A stretch of 7,641 bases of DNA from Clostridiales bacterium. Lineage in GTDB: Bacteria > Bacillota > Clostridia > Oscillospirales > Oscillospiraceae. Position numbers and translations under genes: made by a program. Below the pieces are notes generated by a model. The model did no database searches. It worked only from the letters and a program-made list of their open reading frames with translations, and was not told the origin of the DNA. Numbering within the stretch: position 1 is the first letter of the stretch; every line of letters begins with the position of its first letter. Shown piece after piece: positions 6,823 through 7,641 of the stretch. The stretch lies in the NCBI GenBank assembly GCA_019421975.1, contig JAHZEE010000077.1, positions 1 through 7,641 of the forward strand. Direction: 5' to 3'.

Positions 6823-6943
6823 CCACCTCTCCGTCATGGCTGCGCCATGCCACCTCCCCTCCAGGGGAGGCTTAAGAAAGCGCTCAGCAGCCGGAAAGGC
6901 TCCCCTTGAGGGGAGCTGTCAGCGACAGCTGACTGAGAGGTGG
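6823..6943. repeat. 121-bp MITE-like palindromic repeat with four internal hairpins
   Basis: The terminal arms CCACCTCTCCGTCA (6823-6836) and TGACTGAGAGGTGG (6930-6943) are inverted repeats matching at 13 of 14 positions. Inside are four further perfect stems: ATGGC/GCCAT (6836-6848), CCTCCCCT/AGGGGAGG (6853-6870), GCTCCCCT/AGGGGAGC (6899-6916) and AGCTGTC/GACAGCT (6914-6930). Folded, this is a cloverleaf-like cruciform. It has no coding capacity. Length, terminal inverted repeats and intergenic position fit a non-autonomous mobile repeat or a dispersed palindromic element. A target duplication is not obvious at the ends, and copy number cannot be seen from one window. Confidence 0.75.
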
Positions 6944-6959
6944 CCTGCACCACAAGCGC

Positions 6960-7133
6960 CTAATTCTTTTGTTGAATTTGACCATGTTCGTTTTCATATT
7001 CGCGAATATGCTCAAGGAGTACATATTCTATATAATTTGTCATAGAGCGATGCTCTGATGAGGCTAAAATACCTATTTTTTCAAAAACCTCATCTTCCAT
7101 TCTGAGTGTAAATACCCTTTTATTCGTAGCCAT
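6960..7133 (-). CDS. Small ribbon-helix-helix (Arc/CopG-like) DNA-binding protein
   Basis: A 57-residue protein. KRVFTLRM (about 5-12) fits the DNA-contacting beta strand of ribbon-helix-helix proteins, EDEVFEKIGILASSE (13-27) the first helix, and RSMTNYIEYVLLEHIREYE (29-47) the second; the RS-x-x-x-Y-I turn is typical of Arc/CopG repressors and of antitoxins of this fold. The ATG at 7133 is chosen because GAGGT (7141-7145) lies 7 bases before it; the in-frame ATG at 7172 has no ribosome site. No toxin gene adjoins it: a palindromic repeat lies downstream and a putative small RNA upstream. No clear promoter is seen directly before it, so it may depend on read-through from the RNA unit or on an unrecognised promoter in 7134-7199. 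The gene and its upstream region are more AT-rich than the rest of the window, which hints at acquisition. Target DNA is unknown. Confidence 0.78.
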   Translation of the reverse strand: MATNKRVFTLRMEDEVFEKIGILASSEHRSMTNYIEYVLLEHIREYENEHGQIQQKN

Positions 7134-7199
7134 AATAAATACCTCACCTGGCTTTTTTATATTATGATACAAGTAAAAGGCATTGATGTATGCACTCTA

Positions 7200-7228
7200 T
7201 TGACAATCAAGTGATATCATTTTATAAT
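7200..7228 (+). promoter_or_regulatory. Perfect-consensus sigma-A promoter facing the small RNA
   Basis: The plus strand has TTGACA (7200-7205), exactly 17 bases, then TATAAT (7223-7228), both hexamers perfect. Transcription would start near 7235 and run through the complement of the small RNA towards the SLOG-family gene. The transcript would begin with a hairpin (GCACCTA with TAGATGC, 7238-7256) that buries an ATG at 7253, and no ribosome site precedes that ATG. The local sequence is AT-rich, so a chance match is possible but unlikely for a 12-of-12 match with ideal spacing. Confidence 0.7.
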
Positions 7229-7230
7229 AT

Positions 7231-7256
7231 AAAAAAAGCACCTAGCATTTAGATGC
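7231..7256 (-). terminator. Terminator of the putative small RNA
   Basis: On the minus strand GCATCTA (7250-7256) pairs with TAGGTGC (7238-7244), seven pairs with one G-U, around a five-base loop, followed by seven U (A residues 7231-7237 on the plus strand). The arms are AT-richer than the other terminators here. Confidence 0.7.
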
Positions 7257-7384
7257 CTCATAAAAAGTATTCTAGTTGTTATTGGGAGAAACAAGAACAA
7301 CACGGCAGCTATGGAGGGCGGCAACCCTCCATAGCCTGCGCAGGCGGTACTAGCGCCTACACAATGAGATTCGATCTCAAGCCT
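7231..7384 (-). ncRNA. Putative structured small RNA (about 154 nt), class not identified
   Basis: The minus strand holds a compact transcription unit: a promoter at 7391-7419, a predicted start near 7384 and a U-tailed terminator ending near 7231. Between them are successive stems: TGAGAT/ATCTCA with a CGA loop (7365-7379); AGGCG/CGCCT with a seven-base loop, next to the self-complementary GCCTGCGCAGGC (7334-7345); a perfect ten-pair stem CTATGGAGGG/CCCTCCATAG with loop TTGCCG (7309-7334); and GTTGTT/AACAAC, continued after one mismatch by TTG/CAA, closing the pyrimidine loop TTTCTCC (7275-7301). The terminator hairpin is last. No start codon with a plausible ribosome site is found, so a non-coding role is favoured. 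I do not recognise the family; a broadly conserved Firmicutes RNA such as the raiA motif, or a trans-acting small RNA, is possible but unverified. The opposing promoter at 7200-7228 would make an antisense partner. Confidence 0.55.
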
Positions 7385-7390
7385 GAGGCC

Positions 7391-7419
7391 ATTATACATG
7401 ATTTGCGGGTATTTCGCAA
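7391..7419 (-). promoter_or_regulatory. Promoter of the putative small RNA
   Basis: The minus strand has TTGCGA (7414-7419, four of six matches to TTGACA), a 17-base spacer and a perfect TATAAT (7391-7396). The predicted start at 7384 lies just before the first hairpin of the RNA. Confidence 0.6.
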
Positions 7420-7435
7420 GCTGTATATCCTTTGT

Positions 7436-7641
7436 GTGGTTGAGCGAACACTGTGTAGGGCATTTACCGGCCACAGGCCCAAGGGCCTGGGCTACCCCGA
7501 ATCAGACGGGCGATGTGATGCCTTGAAGCGCCTCCTTCGCCTGCTGGTTCGGAGATTGATTCAGGAACAGGGTGTGACACACTTTATCTCCGGCATGGCC
7601 CAGGGTGTGGATCTGTACGCCGCGGAGATTGTGCTGGAGCT
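7436..7641 (+). CDS. DUF1273/SLOG-family (YpsA-like) protein, 5' part only
   Basis: The frame is open to the window end. It carries AFTGHRPKGLG, the N-terminal hallmark of DUF1273 proteins, and ISGMAQGVDLYAAE, the glycine-rich second motif of the Rossmann-like SLOG fold. SLOG proteins are thought to bind nucleotides or nucleotide-derived ligands; the cellular role of this branch is not established. The start is uncertain. GTG at 7436 gives an N-terminus of family-typical length before FTGHRP, but no ribosome site precedes it. The frame is also open back to ATG at 7364 and ATG at 7253, neither with a ribosome site, and both would overlap the putative small RNA in antisense. The perfect promoter at 7200-7228 is a candidate driver. 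Family call firm, start weak. Confidence 0.75.
   Translation, partial: MVERTLCRAFTGHRPKGLGYPESDGRCDALKRLLRLLVRRLIQEQGVTHFISGMAQGVDLYAAEIVLE

Noticed and set aside
6656..6853. 65-codon minus-strand frame over the tRNA and its promoter
   Set aside because: It covers most of a clear tRNA-Ser and its promoter, and no ribosome site or conserved motif is seen.
6823..6943. CRISPR-like repeat or terminator cluster
   Set aside because: The stems differ from one another, there are no regularly spaced direct repeats, and no U tract follows any of the hairpins.
7217..7474. 85-codon minus-strand frame with a hydrophobic stretch near its end, considered as a type I toxin
   Set aside because: The frame begins upstream of the RNA promoter and runs through the terminator. 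Within the predicted transcript no start codon with a proper ribosome site leads into the hydrophobic stretch; the GGAGGG present is locked in the ten-pair stem and is too close to the TTG after it and too far from later starts.

Overview
The window comes from a fairly GC-rich, Gram-positive-type Firmicute, most likely a gut clostridium of the Oscillospiraceae/Flavonifractor kind. This rests on five things: a FakA/YloV-type fatty acid kinase subunit beside an Asp23-like gene end, an exported lysozyme with SLH domains, a membrane-anchored HtrA with a Firmicutes layout, strong GGAGG ribosome binding sites with two TTG starts, and compact promoters and U-tailed terminators. The taxon is an inference.

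Left part (1-1753, plus strand): the last codons of a probable Asp23/Gls24 protein, then the complete fakA-like gene. It ends in a long perfect palindrome that also serves as the terminator of the gene facing it.

Middle (1752-6479, minus strand): three genes, each with its own promoter candidate. From right to left these are a PerM/AI-2E-family membrane protein, an HtrA serine protease with one PDZ domain, and a secreted lysozyme carrying two muramidase domains (GH24 at the N-terminus, GH25 at the C-terminus) with three SLH modules between them. The last two act on proteins and peptidoglycan at the cell surface. A hairpin terminator separates htrA from the lysozyme promoter.

Right part (6539-7641): a tRNA-Ser(GGA) on the minus strand with a near-consensus promoter and two tandem terminators, a 121-bp MITE-like cloverleaf repeat, an AT-rich island with a small ribbon-helix-helix regulator, and a compact minus-strand unit read as a structured small RNA of about 154 nt (promoter, nested hairpins, U-tailed terminator). 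A perfect-consensus plus-strand promoter faces this RNA and would make its antisense. The window ends inside a DUF1273/SLOG-family gene whose start lies close to the RNA's promoter.

The least explained element is the small RNA with its opposing promoter. The most unusual protein is the dual lysozyme. The large open frames antisense to the GC-rich genes are treated as shadows. No CRISPR array, transposase, integrase or phage gene is visible.
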